Assembly (NCBI RefSeq): GCF_040548735.1 | Contig: NZ_JBEPSD010000001.1 | Location: 1,488,001-1,552,000, forward strand | DNA: 64,000 nucleotides | Source of the DNA: Rhodanobacter soli | GTDB lineage: Bacteria; Pseudomonadota; Gammaproteobacteria; Xanthomonadales; Rhodanobacteraceae | Direction of reading: 5' to 3' | Shown: in pieces, positions 1 through 9,011 of the stretch | Numbering within the stretch: position 1 is the first letter of the stretch | Layout: each line of letters starts with the position of its first letter | Position numbers and translations under genes: made by a program | The notes under the pieces: generated by a model | Databases searched by the model: none | What the model was told of the DNA's origin: nothing | What the model saw: the letters and a program-made list of their open reading frames with translations, nothing else

Positions 1-227
1 GCGACCGCTGGGGGCCGGGCACACGCATCCCCGCGCTGGTGGTGTCGCCGTTCGCGAAAAAAGGTCACGTCGACCACACCATCTACGACACCGGTTCGAT
101 CCTGCGCTTCATCACCCGCCGCTTCGGCCTGCAGAAACTGGCCGGCCTCAAGCTGCGCGAGGAAGCGATGATCGCCGCCGGCGGCCCGCCACCGGGCGAC
201 CTCACCGCCGCCCTGCAATTCGATTGA
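1..227 (+). CDS. Phosphoesterase (acid phosphatase / phospholipase C-like), C-terminal part
   Basis: The reading frame is open from the window edge to a TGA at 225-227, so only the last ~75 residues are present. The visible segment runs DRWGPGTRIPALVVSPFAKKG, then VDHTIYDTGSILRFITRRFG and GDLTAALQF. This order is typical of the C-terminus of the bacterial phosphoesterase family that includes AcpA acid phosphatase and phosphocholine-specific phospholipase C, usually secreted enzymes that cleave phosphate esters. The catalytic N-terminal part lies outside the window, so substrate and export cannot be judged. A palindromic repeat starts 10 bases after the stop. Confidence 0.75.
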   Translation, partial: DRWGPGTRIPALVVSPFAKKGHVDHTIYDTGSILRFITRRFGLQKLAGLKLREEAMIAAGGPPPGDLTAALQFD

Positions 228-236
228 CACGACAAA

Positions 237-279
237 CTCCCTCCCCTGCTTGCAGGGGAGGGTTGGGGAGGGGTCAAGC
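237..279. repeat. G/C-rich palindromic repeat, single unit
   Basis: CTCCCCTGC-TT-GCAGGGGAG (241-260) is a perfect 9-bp inverted repeat followed by a G-rich tract, GGTTGGGGAGGGG. The same unit recurs near 3947, 4026, 57015, 57094, 60957, 63080 and 63172. This copy lacks the inverted partner seen at most other sites. It sits between the phosphoesterase and the iminopeptidase. Confidence 0.7.
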
Positions 280-330
280 TCTCGCCGCCAAGTTCGCCCC
301 TTCCGATAAATCCACACGAGGATGCCCGTG

Positions 331-1284
331 ATGCGCGAGATGTACCCCGAGATCGAGCCGTACCGCACCCACCGCATCGCCGTCGACGCGATCCATACCT
401 TGCACGTGGAGGAATGCGGCAACCCCGCCGGCCTGCCGGTGGTGTTCCTGCATGGCGGACCGGGCGCCGGCCTCTCGGCCTACCACCGCCGCTTCTTCGA
501 TCCGGCGCGCTACCGCATCGTGCTGTTCGACCAGCGCGGCGCCGGGCAGTCGACCCCGTTCGCCGAACTCACCGACAACACCACCTGGCACCTGGTCGCC
601 GACATCGAGGCGATCCGCGAGCAACTCGGGATCGAGCGTTGGGTAGTGTTCGGCGGTTCCTGGGGCTCGACCCTGGCGCTGGCCTACGCGCAGACGCATG
701 CCGAGCGCGTGCTCGGCCTGGTGCTGCGCGGCATCTTCCTGGGCCGGCCGCAGGAACTGCGCTGGTTCAACGAAGTGGACGGCGGCGCCTCGCAGATCTT
801 CCCCGAGCGCTGGGCGCGCTTCCTCGCGTTCATTCCCGAGACCGAACGCGACTCGATGCTGGAGGCCTACTGGCGCCGCCTGACCAGCGACGACGAGGCG
901 ACCCGGCTCGCCGCCGCACAGGCGTGGAGCGCGTGGGAAGGCGGCAGCACCACCTTGCTGCACGACCCCGACGCCGGCGGCGATTTCGAGGACCCGCACA
1001 AGGCAGTCAGCCTGGCCGTGATGGAGGCGCACTACTTCCGCCACGCGATCTTCCTGCAACCCGACCAGCTGCTGCGCAACATCGAGCGTATCCGCCACAT
1101 CCCCGCCACCATCGTGCACGGCCGCTACGACATCATCTGCCCGATGGCGAGCGCGTACGACCTCAGCCAGGCCTGGCCCGAAGCGCACCTGCACGTGGTG
1201 CTGGCCGGCCACAGCGCCACCGACCCGGCGATCGTCGACCAGCTGGTGGAGGCCACCGACCGGCTGGCGGACCGGTACTGCTGA
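331..1284 (+). CDS. pip: Proline iminopeptidase (S33 family)
   Basis: An alpha/beta hydrolase of 317 residues that removes N-terminal proline from peptides in the cytoplasm. Landmarks are the oxyanion loop HGGPGAG (~41-47), DQRGAGQS (~67-74) and the nucleophile elbow GGSWGS (Ser ~110). The acid and histidine fall in the C-terminal HGRYDIICP and GHSA segments. The length matches the ~315-residue family. I chose the ATG at 331 because the only ribosome-binding-like sequence, GAGG at 318-321, is 9 bases before it; an in-frame ATG at 322 would touch that site. A glutathione S-transferase follows in the same direction. Confidence 0.9.
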   Translation: MREMYPEIEPYRTHRIAVDAIHTLHVEECGNPAGLPVVFLHGGPGAGLSAYHRRFFDPARYRIVLFDQRGAGQSTPFAELTDNTTWHLVADIEAIREQLGIERWVVFGGSWGSTLALAYAQTHAERVLGLVLRGIFLGRPQELRWFNEVDGGASQIFPERWARFLAFIPETERDSMLEAYWRRLTSDDEATRLAAAQAWSAWEGGSTTLLHDPDAGGDFEDPHKAVSLAVMEAHYFRHAIFLQPDQLLRNIERIRHIPATIVHGRYDIICPMASAYDLSQAWPEAHLHVVLAGHSATDPAIVDQLVEATDRLADRYC

Positions 1285-1373
1285 GCAGTCATCCATGAAT
1301 CGGGCGCAAGAACCGGATGGTCGCGGGGAAACACCGCGACCACACTGGACACCTGCCACTACCGGAGCCGCCC

Positions 1374-2015
1374 ATGCTCACCCTGTTCGACTACCTGCCT
1401 TCGCAGAACGCCTGGAAGGTGCGCCAGTTGCTGCATCACCTCGGCCGGCCGTATCGCACGGTGCCGGTGAGCATCTTCGAGGGCGAGGGTCGGAGCGAGG
1501 CCTACCGGCGGATCAACCCCACCGGCACGGTGCCGGCGATCCAGCTGGAAGACGGCCGCGTGCTGGCCGAGTCGAATGCGATCCTCGTGTACCTCGCCGA
1601 CGGCACGCCGTACCTGCCGGGCGATCCGTTCGGGCGCGCCAAGGTGCTGCAATGGCTGTGCTTCGAGCAGGAGCGGGTGGAGTCGGTGATCGGCGCGCTG
1701 CGCCACTGGACGCTGACCGGCAAGCTGGCGCGGCGCTCGGCGGAAATGATCGAGGCGAAACGCACCGCCGCCGTGCGCACGCTGGACATCCTGGAGAGCG
1801 AACTGGCGACGCGGCCGTTCATCGCCGGCGACGACTACGGCATCGCCGACATCGCGCTGTTCGCCTACGCCAGCCGCGCCGAGGAAGCCGGCTTGTCGCT
1901 GCAGGCGTACCCGCAATTCCGCGCGTGGGTGGCGCGGGTGGAGGCGCAGCCGGGCTTCCTCGCCGAGATGCATCCGTACGCGATCGATCCGCATTCGTCG
2001 CGCGAACTGCCCTGA
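1374..2015 (+). CDS. Glutathione S-transferase family protein
   Basis: 213 residues with an N-terminal thioredoxin-like domain (MLTLFDYLPSQNAWKVRQLL; cis-proline segment GTVPAIQLEDG; SNAILVYLA) and an all-helical C-terminal domain ending FRAWVARVEAQPGF. Members conjugate glutathione to electrophiles or act as peroxidases. The position often held by a catalytic Ser/Cys reads Asn here (SQNAWKV), so activity could differ. The start at 1374 is preceded by CCGGAG (1362-1367), and coding similarity begins exactly there. It may be co-transcribed with the iminopeptidase. Confidence 0.85.
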   Translation: MLTLFDYLPSQNAWKVRQLLHHLGRPYRTVPVSIFEGEGRSEAYRRINPTGTVPAIQLEDGRVLAESNAILVYLADGTPYLPGDPFGRAKVLQWLCFEQERVESVIGALRHWTLTGKLARRSAEMIEAKRTAAVRTLDILESELATRPFIAGDDYGIADIALFAYASRAEEAGLSLQAYPQFRAWVARVEAQPGFLAEMHPYAIDPHSSRELP

Positions 2016-2083
2016 GCTTTTGTCACAGGCGGCCGCCACCGCAGCAATGGCATACTCGGGGTTTTCCAGCCTGAGACTTCCCC

Positions 2084-3937
2084 ATGCGCCTGCTGCCCGC
2101 CCTCGCCTTCGGCACGCTGATGCTGCCGCTGGCTGCGTACGCCAACGACCCGAACTCCTACGCCCAGCCCGACCAGGTGCGCGTGACGCATCTGGATCTG
2201 GACCTGACGATCGATTTCCCGCGCAAGCAGCTCGATGGCCAGGCCACGCTGAAGCTGGACTGGAAGAATGCCAAGGCGCAGTCGCTGGTGCTGGACACGC
2301 GCGACCTGAAGATCGCCAAGGTCGAGGCGCTCGGTAGCGACGGCAAGGCCACCCCGCTGACATACGCGCTGGCGCCGCGCGACAAGGTGCTGGGCAGCAA
2401 GCTGACCATCGCCGCGCCGAAGCATCCGGCGCAGGTGCGCATCGTCTACACCACGTCGCCCGAGGCGTCCGGCCTGCAGTGGCTGACGCCGGCGCAGACG
2501 GCGGACAAGAAGCTGCCCTTCATGTTCTCGCAGTCCGAGTCGATCCACGCGCGCTCGTGGGTGCCGCTGCAGGATTCGCCGGCGATCCGTTTCACCTACG
2601 ACGCCCGCGTCACCGCGCCGAAGGACGTGCGTGTGGTGATGAGCGCGATCAACGACGCGAAGCATCCGCTGGACGGCAAGTTCGCGTTCAAGCAGCCGCA
2701 CCCGATCCCGTCCTACCTGCTGGCGATCAGCGCGGGCGACCTCGCGGTGAAGGAGACCGGGCCGCGTTCGGCCGTCTATGCGGAACCATCGGTGGTCGAC
2801 AAGGCCGCTCACGAGTTCGAGGACACCGAGAAGCTGATCGCCGCCACCGAGCAGTTGTACGGCCCGTACGCATGGGGCCGTTACGACATTCTGGTGCTGC
2901 CGCCGTCGTTCCCGTTCGGCGGCATGGAAAACCCGAACATGACCTTCGCCACGCCGACCGTGCTGGTCGGTGACAAGAGCCTGGTCTCGCTGGTATCGCA
3001 TGAGCTGGCGCACTCGTGGTCGGGCAACCTGGTGACAAGCGCCGCGTGGCGCGACATATGGCTCAACGAGGGCTTCACCACCTACGTGCAGGGGCGCATC
3101 ACCGAGGCGGTGTACGGCAAGGCGCTGGCCGACGAGGAGGCGCTGCTGTCCGCCCGCGCCTTGCAGAAGAGCATCGGCACGATGGCCGCCAACGCGCAGA
3201 AGCTGGCGCCCGATCCGCGCGGCATCGGCGCCGACGATGCGTTGTCCGACGTGGCCTACGACAAGGGCTCGTGGTTACTGCGCACGCTGGAGCAGCGTTT
3301 CGGCCGCGACCACTTCGACGCGTACCTGAAGGGCTACTTCCAGCACTTCGCGTTCCAGAGCATCACCACCGAGCAGATGCTCGACTACATGAAGCCGAAC
3401 CTGATCGAAAAGTATCCCGGCAAGATGGGCTGGGATGAAGTGAAGGCCTGGGTCTACGGCGAGGGCATCCCGAAGGACGCGCCGCTGCCCGATTCGCCGC
3501 GCTTCAACGCGATCGACCGCGAACGCACGGATTTCCTCGCGGGCAAACTGGCCGCCGGCAAGCTCGACGCCAAGGGCTGGAACACGCAGGAATGGATGTA
3601 CTTCCTTGATCGCCTGCCCGATGTGGCCCCGCTGGACAAACTGCAGCAACTCGACGCCGCCTGGCATCTCACCGGCACGCCGAACGCGGAAATCGGCATG
3701 CGCTGGTACAGCCATGCGATCGCCGCCGGCGACAAGTCCGTGTGGACGGCCGCCGCCGAACACATGACCCGGATCGGCCGCATCTACCTGACCACGCCGC
3801 TGTACAAGGCGTTCGTGAAGACGCCGGAAGGCCTGGCCTATGCCGAGCAGGTCTACGCCAAGGCCAGGGCCGGCTACCACCCGCTGACCCAGCAGGTGGT
3901 AGAAGGGATCATCGCCAAGGCGAAGCAGGCGAAGTAA
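2084..3937 (+). CDS. M1 family metallo-aminopeptidase (leukotriene A4 hydrolase type)
   Basis: 617 residues with an N-terminal signal peptide (MRLLPALAFGTLMLPLAAYA), so likely periplasmic. The M1 fold is shown by the substrate-binding GGMEN (279-283), zinc site HELAH (306-310) with third ligand Glu329 in NEGFTTY, and a helical C-terminal domain of the LTA4-hydrolase kind. It removes N-terminal residues from peptides; no epoxide hydrolase role should be assumed. A CATACT box at 2049-2054 could be a -10 element for a monocistronic promoter. The stop is followed at once by a paired palindromic repeat. Confidence 0.92.
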   Translation: MRLLPALAFGTLMLPLAAYANDPNSYAQPDQVRVTHLDLDLTIDFPRKQLDGQATLKLDWKNAKAQSLVLDTRDLKIAKVEALGSDGKATPLTYALAPRDKVLGSKLTIAAPKHPAQVRIVYTTSPEASGLQWLTPAQTADKKLPFMFSQSESIHARSWVPLQDSPAIRFTYDARVTAPKDVRVVMSAINDAKHPLDGKFAFKQPHPIPSYLLAISAGDLAVKETGPRSAVYAEPSVVDKAAHEFEDTEKLIAATEQLYGPYAWGRYDILVLPPSFPFGGMENPNMTFATPTVLVGDKSLVSLVSHELAHSWSGNLVTSAAWRDIWLNEGFTTYVQGRITEAVYGKALADEEALLSARALQKSIGTMAANAQKLAPDPRGIGADDALSDVAYDKGSWLLRTLEQRFGRDHFDAYLKGYFQHFAFQSITTEQMLDYMKPNLIEKYPGKMGWDEVKAWVYGEGIPKDAPLPDSPRFNAIDRERTDFLAGKLAAGKLDAKGWNTQEWMYFLDRLPDVAPLDKLQQLDAAWHLTGTPNAEIGMRWYSHAIAAGDKSVWTAAAEHMTRIGRIYLTTPLYKAFVKTPEGLAYAEQVYAKARAGYHPLTQQVVEGIIAKAKQAK

Positions 3938-3943
3938 TTGCAG

Positions 3944-4052
3944 CTCCTCCCCCTGCAAGGCAGGGGGAGGTTGGGAGGGGGTAGGCGTTTGATCTTTTCT
4001 CAAGATCAAGAGCACCCCACCCCAGCCCTCCCCTGCAAGGCAGGGGAGGGAG
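3944..4052. repeat. Paired (BIME-like) G/C-rich palindromic repeat
   Basis: There are two palindromic units in opposite orientation. The first, CTCCCCCTGC-AAG-GCAGGGGGAG (3947-3969), is followed by a G-tract. The second, CCCTCCCCTGC-AAG-GCAGGGGAGGG (4026-4050), is preceded by CCCCACCCC. The linker contains GATC...AAGATCAAGAGC. The whole can fold into one large hairpin bearing two smaller ones. The last bases (GGGGAGGGA) lie about 11 bases before the start codon of the next gene and could serve as its ribosome-binding site. Confidence 0.8.
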
Positions 4053-4062
4053 CGTTCCCGCC

Positions 4063-5070
4063 ATGACCCACCAAGAAACCATCATGCCGCCATCAACGAA
4101 CACCACCACCCCGCTCTGGAAACGCATGCTGCTGCGCCGGCTGAAATTCCTGGGCTGGCTGGCCGCGCTGCTGGCCATCGTGCTGGGCGGCAGCTACCTG
4201 TTCGCGCCGCAGTGGCTGCTGCGGGCGAACGTCACGCGCGAGGTGATGGCGGCGCACCTGGAGCAACACTCGGTGCAGGCCGGCGATACGCACTGGGTCT
4301 ATTACGAAGGCGGCCAGGGGCCGACCATCGTGCTGCTGCACGGCTTCGCCGCGGACAAGAACGTCTGGCTGAAGACCGCCAAGCTGCTGACCCCGCACTT
4401 CCACCTGATCATCCCCGACCTGCCCGGCTGGGGCGACTCCTCGCGGGTGCCCGGCGCCAGCTACAACATCGACGCCCAGGCCGGGCGCCTCGATGCGTTC
4501 GTGCAGACCCTGCGCCTGCAGCGCTTCCTGCTGGTCGGCCACTCGGTGGGTGGCGCGATCGCCGGCGTGTACGCCAGCGAACATCCCGAGCACGTGGCCG
4601 CTCTGGCACTGCTCGATTCGTTCGGCCTGAAGGGCAGGCAGAACGCGTTCGACAGCGACGCGCTGGCCGGCAAGAACCCGTTCGTGTACGACGACCGCGC
4701 CGGTTTCGAACGCGCCACGTCGCTGGCATTCGAGAAACCGCTCGACCTGCCCGGCCGTTTCGTCGACGTGCTGGTGAAGCGCAACCAGCGCGACCATGCC
4801 TTCATCGAGCGCACCTTCGACGAATTGCGCGAACCCGGACAATATCTTTCCGTGCAGAACCGGCTCGGCCAGCTCAGCATGCCGGTGCTCGGCCTGTGGT
4901 GCCATGACGACCGCATCGTGGACATCTCCGCGCTGGACAGCCTGCGCAACGGCCTGACCGGCGCCAGCGCGATCAGCACCAGCACCATCAACGGCTGCAG
5001 CCACATGCCGATGCTGGAAAAGCCCGAGCAGACCGCACAAATCCTCACCGGCTTCGCGCTGTCGCACTGA
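4063..5070 (+). CDS. Membrane-anchored alpha/beta hydrolase
   Basis: 335 residues. One hydrophobic segment (about 28-48, [20 protein letters not shown]) should anchor or export the protein. The hydrolase domain follows with [19 protein letters not shown], nucleophile elbow GHSVGG (Ser ~160), an acid in WCHDDRIVD and a histidine in [11 protein letters not shown]. The substrate is unknown; lipases and C-C hydrolases share this layout. The start at 4063 is supported by the purine-rich end of the upstream repeat; an ATG at 4084 is the alternative. Confidence 0.8.
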   Translation: MTHQETIMPPSTNTTTPLWKRMLLRRLKFLGWLAALLAIVLGGSYLFAPQWLLRANVTREVMAAHLEQHSVQAGDTHWVYYEGGQGPTIVLLHGFAADKNVWLKTAKLLTPHFHLIIPDLPGWGDSSRVPGASYNIDAQAGRLDAFVQTLRLQRFLLVGHSVGGAIAGVYASEHPEHVAALALLDSFGLKGRQNAFDSDALAGKNPFVYDDRAGFERATSLAFEKPLDLPGRFVDVLVKRNQRDHAFIERTFDELREPGQYLSVQNRLGQLSMPVLGLWCHDDRIVDISALDSLRNGLTGASAISTSTINGCSHMPMLEKPEQTAQILTGFALSH

Positions 5071-5226
5071 ACCACGGCCGCGCGGGCAGGTCATCTGCCG
5101 ATACTGAATACCCCTTGTATGCCAAGCACACTTTTGTGAATTGTGCATGACAACATGGGAGAATGCCGGCGTGACGCCGCTGTCTGGCGTGCCCACGTGC
5201 ATGAAAGCGGAATGGTGCAGCAACCG

Positions 5227-5814
5227 ATGAAGCAGAGCCTCTGGCGTACCGGTGTGGATGCCATCATGCGGATGTCCGCCACCCGCACCAATTACTGGGC
5301 CGAGCTTGGCGTGGACGGCGTGCTGTGCCTGCTGTTGCTGGTGCTGGGCTGGCGCAGGCACGCGGACGGCCCGCTGACCGCGCTGCTGGCACTCGGCCTG
5401 GGCCTGTTCGCCTTCAGCTTCATCGAATACTTCTTCCATCGCTGGATGTTCCACACGCGCATTCCGCTGTTCGCGCAGGGCCACGACATGCATCACGCGC
5501 GGCCGCTGGGCTACGACTCGCTGCCGTTCTTCCTGCCGGCGGCGGTGCTGCTGGCGCTGGCCGGCATGTTCGTGTTGGTCATGCCGACCGGTTTCGCCCT
5601 GCTGCTGGCCAGTGCGATCACCTTCGGCTACATCGTCTACGGCCTGAGCCACTTCATCATCCACCACGTGCGCTTCAAGCAACCGCTGCTGCGGCGCTGG
5701 GCCGGTGCCCACCACGTGCACCACTATCACCCCGAGAGCAACTTCGGGGTCACCACGCCGCTGTGGGACGTGCTGCTGGGCACGAAGTACGTGCGCCAGC
5801 CCAGAAACCACTGA
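5227..5814 (+). CDS. Fatty acid hydroxylase / sterol desaturase superfamily membrane protein
   Basis: About 195 residues with four hydrophobic segments. Histidine clusters typical of the di-iron hydroxylase superfamily are present: EYFFHRWMFH, GHDMHHARP, HFIIHH and AHHVHHYHPE. Such enzymes hydroxylate fatty acyl chains, carotenoids or sterols in the membrane. The reading frame extends upstream to an ATG at 5143, with another ATG at 5212. I prefer MKQSLWR at 5227 because residues before it look unconserved, but no good ribosome site decides. It converges with the YgjP-like gene 18 bases downstream. Confidence 0.8.
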   Translation: MKQSLWRTGVDAIMRMSATRTNYWAELGVDGVLCLLLLVLGWRRHADGPLTALLALGLGLFAFSFIEYFFHRWMFHTRIPLFAQGHDMHHARPLGYDSLPFFLPAAVLLALAGMFVLVMPTGFALLLASAITFGYIVYGLSHFIIHHVRFKQPLLRRWAGAHHVHHYHPESNFGVTTPLWDVLLGTKYVRQPRNH

Positions 5815-5832
5815 GCCGGCCGCACGCTGGCG

Positions 5833-6603
5833 TCAGTCGGCCAGGTCGTCGACCAGGCGGTCGAGTTCGGCCTTCAGGATCGCGCCGTGCTGGCGCAGCC
5901 AGTCGCGCTGTTCGCGCCAGCCGGGCAGCAGGCTTTCGACCTGGCTCCAGAATCGTGGCGAATGGTTGCGTACCTTGAGATGGCACAGCTCGTGCACCAG
6001 CACGTAGCGCAAGGCGGCCGGCGGCGCCAGCGCCAACGCGAGGTCCAGGTTGATGCGGTCGCGGGTGTCCAGGCTGCCCCACAGGCTTTTCATCGGGCGG
6101 ATCTTCAGCGCGGTGGGCGCCAGCCCGAGCTGCGGCACGTAGCCGGCCAGCCAGCGCGAGACGTCGCGGCGGATCAGCGTTTCCAGGTGCGAGGCGAGCA
6201 GGCCGCGGGCGATCGGCAAGGCGCGGGTGTGCGGGCGCGGGATCACCAGGGTGAGGCCGGTCGCGTGCGGCTCGATCTTCGGATAGGTGCCTTCGGCCCA
6301 GTCCAGTTCGGCCGTCTCGCCGCGTAACGGAAAGCTGCACGGATAGCCTACGCGCAGCGGCGGCAGCGGCTTCACGATCAGGTTCAGTTCGTCGAGCTTC
6401 TGTTCCAGCCATTCGGCGTGGCTGCGCAGGAACGCGCTGACCTGGGCGGGATGGGTGCCAAGCGGATAGGTCACCCGCGCGCCCTGCGGCGTCACCGTGA
6501 GGCGCAGCCGGCGCGCGCGCGGATGGGCGGTCTTCAGCACCCGGATGATGCTGCCGCCCACCGTTGCCAGTTCCAGCCAATCGCCTTCCAGATGCTGCGC
6601 CAT
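5833..6603 (-). CDS. YgjP-like metallopeptidase-domain protein (DUF45/WLM-type)
   Basis: 256 residues. The zinc motif HELCHLKVRNHSPRFW lies near residues 204-219, the hallmark of the YgjP/DUF45 family of cytoplasmic SprT-like metal-dependent hydrolases. The N-terminal half is a beta-rich domain ending in a helical segment containing AEWLEQKLDEL. The physiological substrate of the family is not known. The length is normal. The gene is convergent with the fatty acid hydroxylase. Confidence 0.88.
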   Translation of the reverse strand: MAQHLEGDWLELATVGGSIIRVLKTAHPRARRLRLTVTPQGARVTYPLGTHPAQVSAFLRSHAEWLEQKLDELNLIVKPLPPLRVGYPCSFPLRGETAELDWAEGTYPKIEPHATGLTLVIPRPHTRALPIARGLLASHLETLIRRDVSRWLAGYVPQLGLAPTALKIRPMKSLWGSLDTRDRINLDLALALAPPAALRYVLVHELCHLKVRNHSPRFWSQVESLLPGWREQRDWLRQHGAILKAELDRLVDDLAD

Positions 6604-6719
6604 GATCCTGCCTGCTTCTCGCCTGGCCCGTTCCGATCAAAGAGTGGGGATCCGCCGCCCGCAAGCGGCCGGACACCCAGTATGGCGCGCCGGACGTCGC
6701 GGCGGTATGGATTTTTCGT

Positions 6720-7637
6720 TCAGCTATCGGCCGGGCGCGGCAGGCCGAACCATTCCTCCAGCTTGCCCAGCAGGCGCTCCAGCTCCAGCGTCAGCAGGGC
6801 AAAACCGGCGTCCAGCTCGGCCTGGGCGTCCTGCTGGCTGTCGCCCAGCTCGTCCATCACCACGTCCAGGAACTTCAGCTTGCGCACGATCAGGTCCTCG
6901 CCCAGCACGAAGCTGATGCGGTCGTCGAAGGTGAGGCCCAGCATGAACACCTGCTTGCCGTTGCGCAGGTGCTCCTTGACCTCTTCGGCATCCAGGTCCT
7001 GCCGGCGGCAGCGGGCGATCGCGCCGGTGGCGGTGGCCGGGTCGCGCAGCTCGCACTCGTCGCCCAGGGTCAGGCCAGCCGGCAGGTTGCCGGTGGACAG
7101 CCAGTCGGTCATCAGCACGCGCGGGCCTTCCTCGGGCGCCAGCGGCACCGCCGGGAAGCTGCCCAGCGCCTCGCGGATCTGGGTCAGCGCGTTCTCGGCC
7201 GACTTGCGGCTGGAGGTGTCCAGCACCAGCCAGCCGTGTTTCCTGTCGACGTAGGCGGACATCCGGGAATTGCGCACGAAGGCGCGCGGCAGCAGCTCGG
7301 TCAGCAGATCCTCCTTGATCCGCTTGCGCTCGCGGCCGCCGACCTTGCGGCCTTCTTCCTCGGCGATCTTCTGCACCTTGCGATGCAGCTCGTCGTTGAT
7401 CACCGCGGCCGGCAGCAGCTTGTCCTCGCCGCCCACGGTCAGCAACGTGCAGTGCTTCACCGTATGCGTGAGCGGCTCATGCTCGCCGCGCCCGACCGGC
7501 GGCACGAAGCCCTTGGTGAACATTTCCAGCGGCCCGCACGGGCGCAGCCGATGCTCGGCCAGCGCTTCGTCGAGGCGCTTCAGGTCATCGGCGACGGCGG
7601 GGGAAAAACGGAACAGCGTGAGGTTGCGAAAGAACAT
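6720..7637 (-). CDS. rdgC: Recombination-associated protein RdgC
   Basis: 305 residues matching RdgC from end to end. It begins MFFRNLTLFRF and carries PLEMFTKGFVPP, INDELHRKVQKI and RKVGGRERKRIKEDLLTELLPRAF; E. coli RdgC is 303 residues. The protein forms a ring-shaped dimer on DNA and limits RecA-mediated recombination. It is upstream, in minus-strand terms, of a free-standing stretch and is separated from the aminotransferase gene by an inverted repeat. Confidence 0.95.
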   Translation of the reverse strand: MFFRNLTLFRFSPAVADDLKRLDEALAEHRLRPCGPLEMFTKGFVPPVGRGEHEPLTHTVKHCTLLTVGGEDKLLPAAVINDELHRKVQKIAEEEGRKVGGRERKRIKEDLLTELLPRAFVRNSRMSAYVDRKHGWLVLDTSSRKSAENALTQIREALGSFPAVPLAPEEGPRVLMTDWLSTGNLPAGLTLGDECELRDPATATGAIARCRRQDLDAEEVKEHLRNGKQVFMLGLTFDDRISFVLGEDLIVRKLKFLDVVMDELGDSQQDAQAELDAGFALLTLELERLLGKLEEWFGLPRPADS

Positions 7638-7679
7638 TCAGGAATCCGGGTCAGTGCTGCGGGAGGCAGGGGGTTTCGC

Positions 7680-7758
7680 CGTCATTCCGGCGAAAGCCGG
7701 AATCCAGGGCCTTGATGGGAGCCAAAGACGCTGGATCCCGGCTTTCGCCGGGATGACG
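7680..7758. repeat. Inverted repeat of the GTCATTCC...GGAATCCAG type
   Basis: The left arm (7680-7707) begins CGTCATTCCGGCGAAAGCC. The right arm (7731-7758), ending TTTCGCCGGGATGACGG, is nearly its reverse complement. The 23-bp loop contains CTTGATGGGAGCC. This short interspersed repeat is widespread in proteobacterial genomes. It lies between the start of rdgC and the end of the aminotransferase gene, and could also act as a transcription stop for the latter. Confidence 0.75.
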
Positions 7759-7768
7759 GTCATGGATG

Positions 7769-8971
7769 TCAGCGGGTGACGGCAGCGACCGCCGCGGCCA
7801 CGGTATCGAGATTGGCCTGGTTCAGTGCGGCCACGCAGATGCGCCCGCTGTCGAGTGCGTAGATCGCGTACTCGTCGCGCAGCCGATGCACCTGGGCCTT
7901 GCTCAGGCCGGAGTAGGAGAACATGCCGGCCTGGCGGTTGATGAAGCCGAAATCCGCCGCGCCGAGCGCGGCCAGCTTGTCGACGAAACCGGCGCGCATC
8001 GCGTGGATGCGCCCGCGCATGCCGCCCAGCTCTTGTTCCCAGCGCGCGCGCAGCTCGGCGCTGCCGAGCACGCCGGCGACCAGCGCGGCACCGTGCGTGG
8101 ACGGGCTGGAGTAGATCGTGCGGATGACCTGCTTGATCTTCGACTGCAGCCGCTCGGCCTCGCCGCGATCGGCACCGACCATCGACAGCGCGCCGACGCG
8201 TTCGCCATACAGCGAGAACGATTTGGAATACGAGTTGGCGACCACGAACGCCTCGATGCCGGACGCCGCCAGAAGGCGCACCGCGGTGGCGTCCTGTTCG
8301 GTGCCCTGGTCGAAGCCCTGGTAGGCCATGTCGACGAACGGCAGCAGCCGGCGCTCCTTGAGCAGCCCGATCACCTGCTGCCACTGCGCCGCATCCAGGT
8401 CGACGCCGGTCGGGTTGTGGCAGCACGCGTGCAGCAGCACCACGGTGCCGGGTTCCAGCTTGCCCAGGTCCTCCAGCATGCCGGCGACATCCAGGCCGTG
8501 GCTGGCCGCGCTGTAGTAGCGATACTCCAGCAGTTCGAAACCCGCGGTGCGGAACACCACATGATGGTTGCCCCAACTGGGGCTGCTGATCGCGACCTTC
8601 GCGCCCGCACCGGCCACCTGCTTCAGCAGGTCGGCCGCCACGCGCAGCGCGGCGCTGCCGCCGATGGTCTGCGCGGTGGCCACGCGGCCGGCCGCCAGCA
8701 GCGGCGATTCCGCGCCGAATACCAGTTGCTGGGTCAGCCGGTTGTACGCCGCCAGGCCGTCGATCGGCAGGTAGCCGCGCGGCTTCGCCGCCGCGGCCAG
8801 CGCCTGTTCCACCTCGTGCACGCTCGGCAGCAGCGGGATGCGGCCCTGCTCGTCGACGTAGACACCCACGCCAAGATTGATCTTGCCCGGGCGAGGATCG
8901 GCCACGTAGGTCTCGGTGAGGCCCAGGATCGGATCGCCCGGGGCCATTTCAACGGATGCAAAGAAGGACAC
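7769..8971 (-). CDS. tyrB: Aromatic amino acid aminotransferase (class I, AspC/TyrB type)
   Basis: About 400 residues of a PLP fold-type I transaminase. GDPILGLTETY is the usual N-terminus, LHACCHNPTGVD holds the cofactor-binding Asn, and SYSKSFSLYGERVGAL contains the Schiff-base lysine. It transfers amino groups between aromatic amino acids or aspartate and 2-oxoglutarate; aspartate specificity cannot be excluded. The frame is open to 9127, but upstream codons overlap ttcA and look non-native. A GTG at 8971 gives a family-like N-terminus (VSFFASVEMAPGDPI); ATG at 8947 is the alternative. Confidence 0.88.
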   Translation of the reverse strand: MSFFASVEMAPGDPILGLTETYVADPRPGKINLGVGVYVDEQGRIPLLPSVHEVEQALAAAAKPRGYLPIDGLAAYNRLTQQLVFGAESPLLAAGRVATAQTIGGSAALRVAADLLKQVAGAGAKVAISSPSWGNHHVVFRTAGFELLEYRYYSAASHGLDVAGMLEDLGKLEPGTVVLLHACCHNPTGVDLDAAQWQQVIGLLKERRLLPFVDMAYQGFDQGTEQDATAVRLLAASGIEAFVVANSYSKSFSLYGERVGALSMVGADRGEAERLQSKIKQVIRTIYSSPSTHGAALVAGVLGSAELRARWEQELGGMRGRIHAMRAGFVDKLAALGAADFGFINRQAGMFSYSGLSKAQVHRLRDEYAIYALDSGRICVAALNQANLDTVAAAVAAVTR

Positions 8972-9011
8972 GGCGGTTACTCGACAGACAGTGGAAGGGT
9001 GGGCGGAATGT

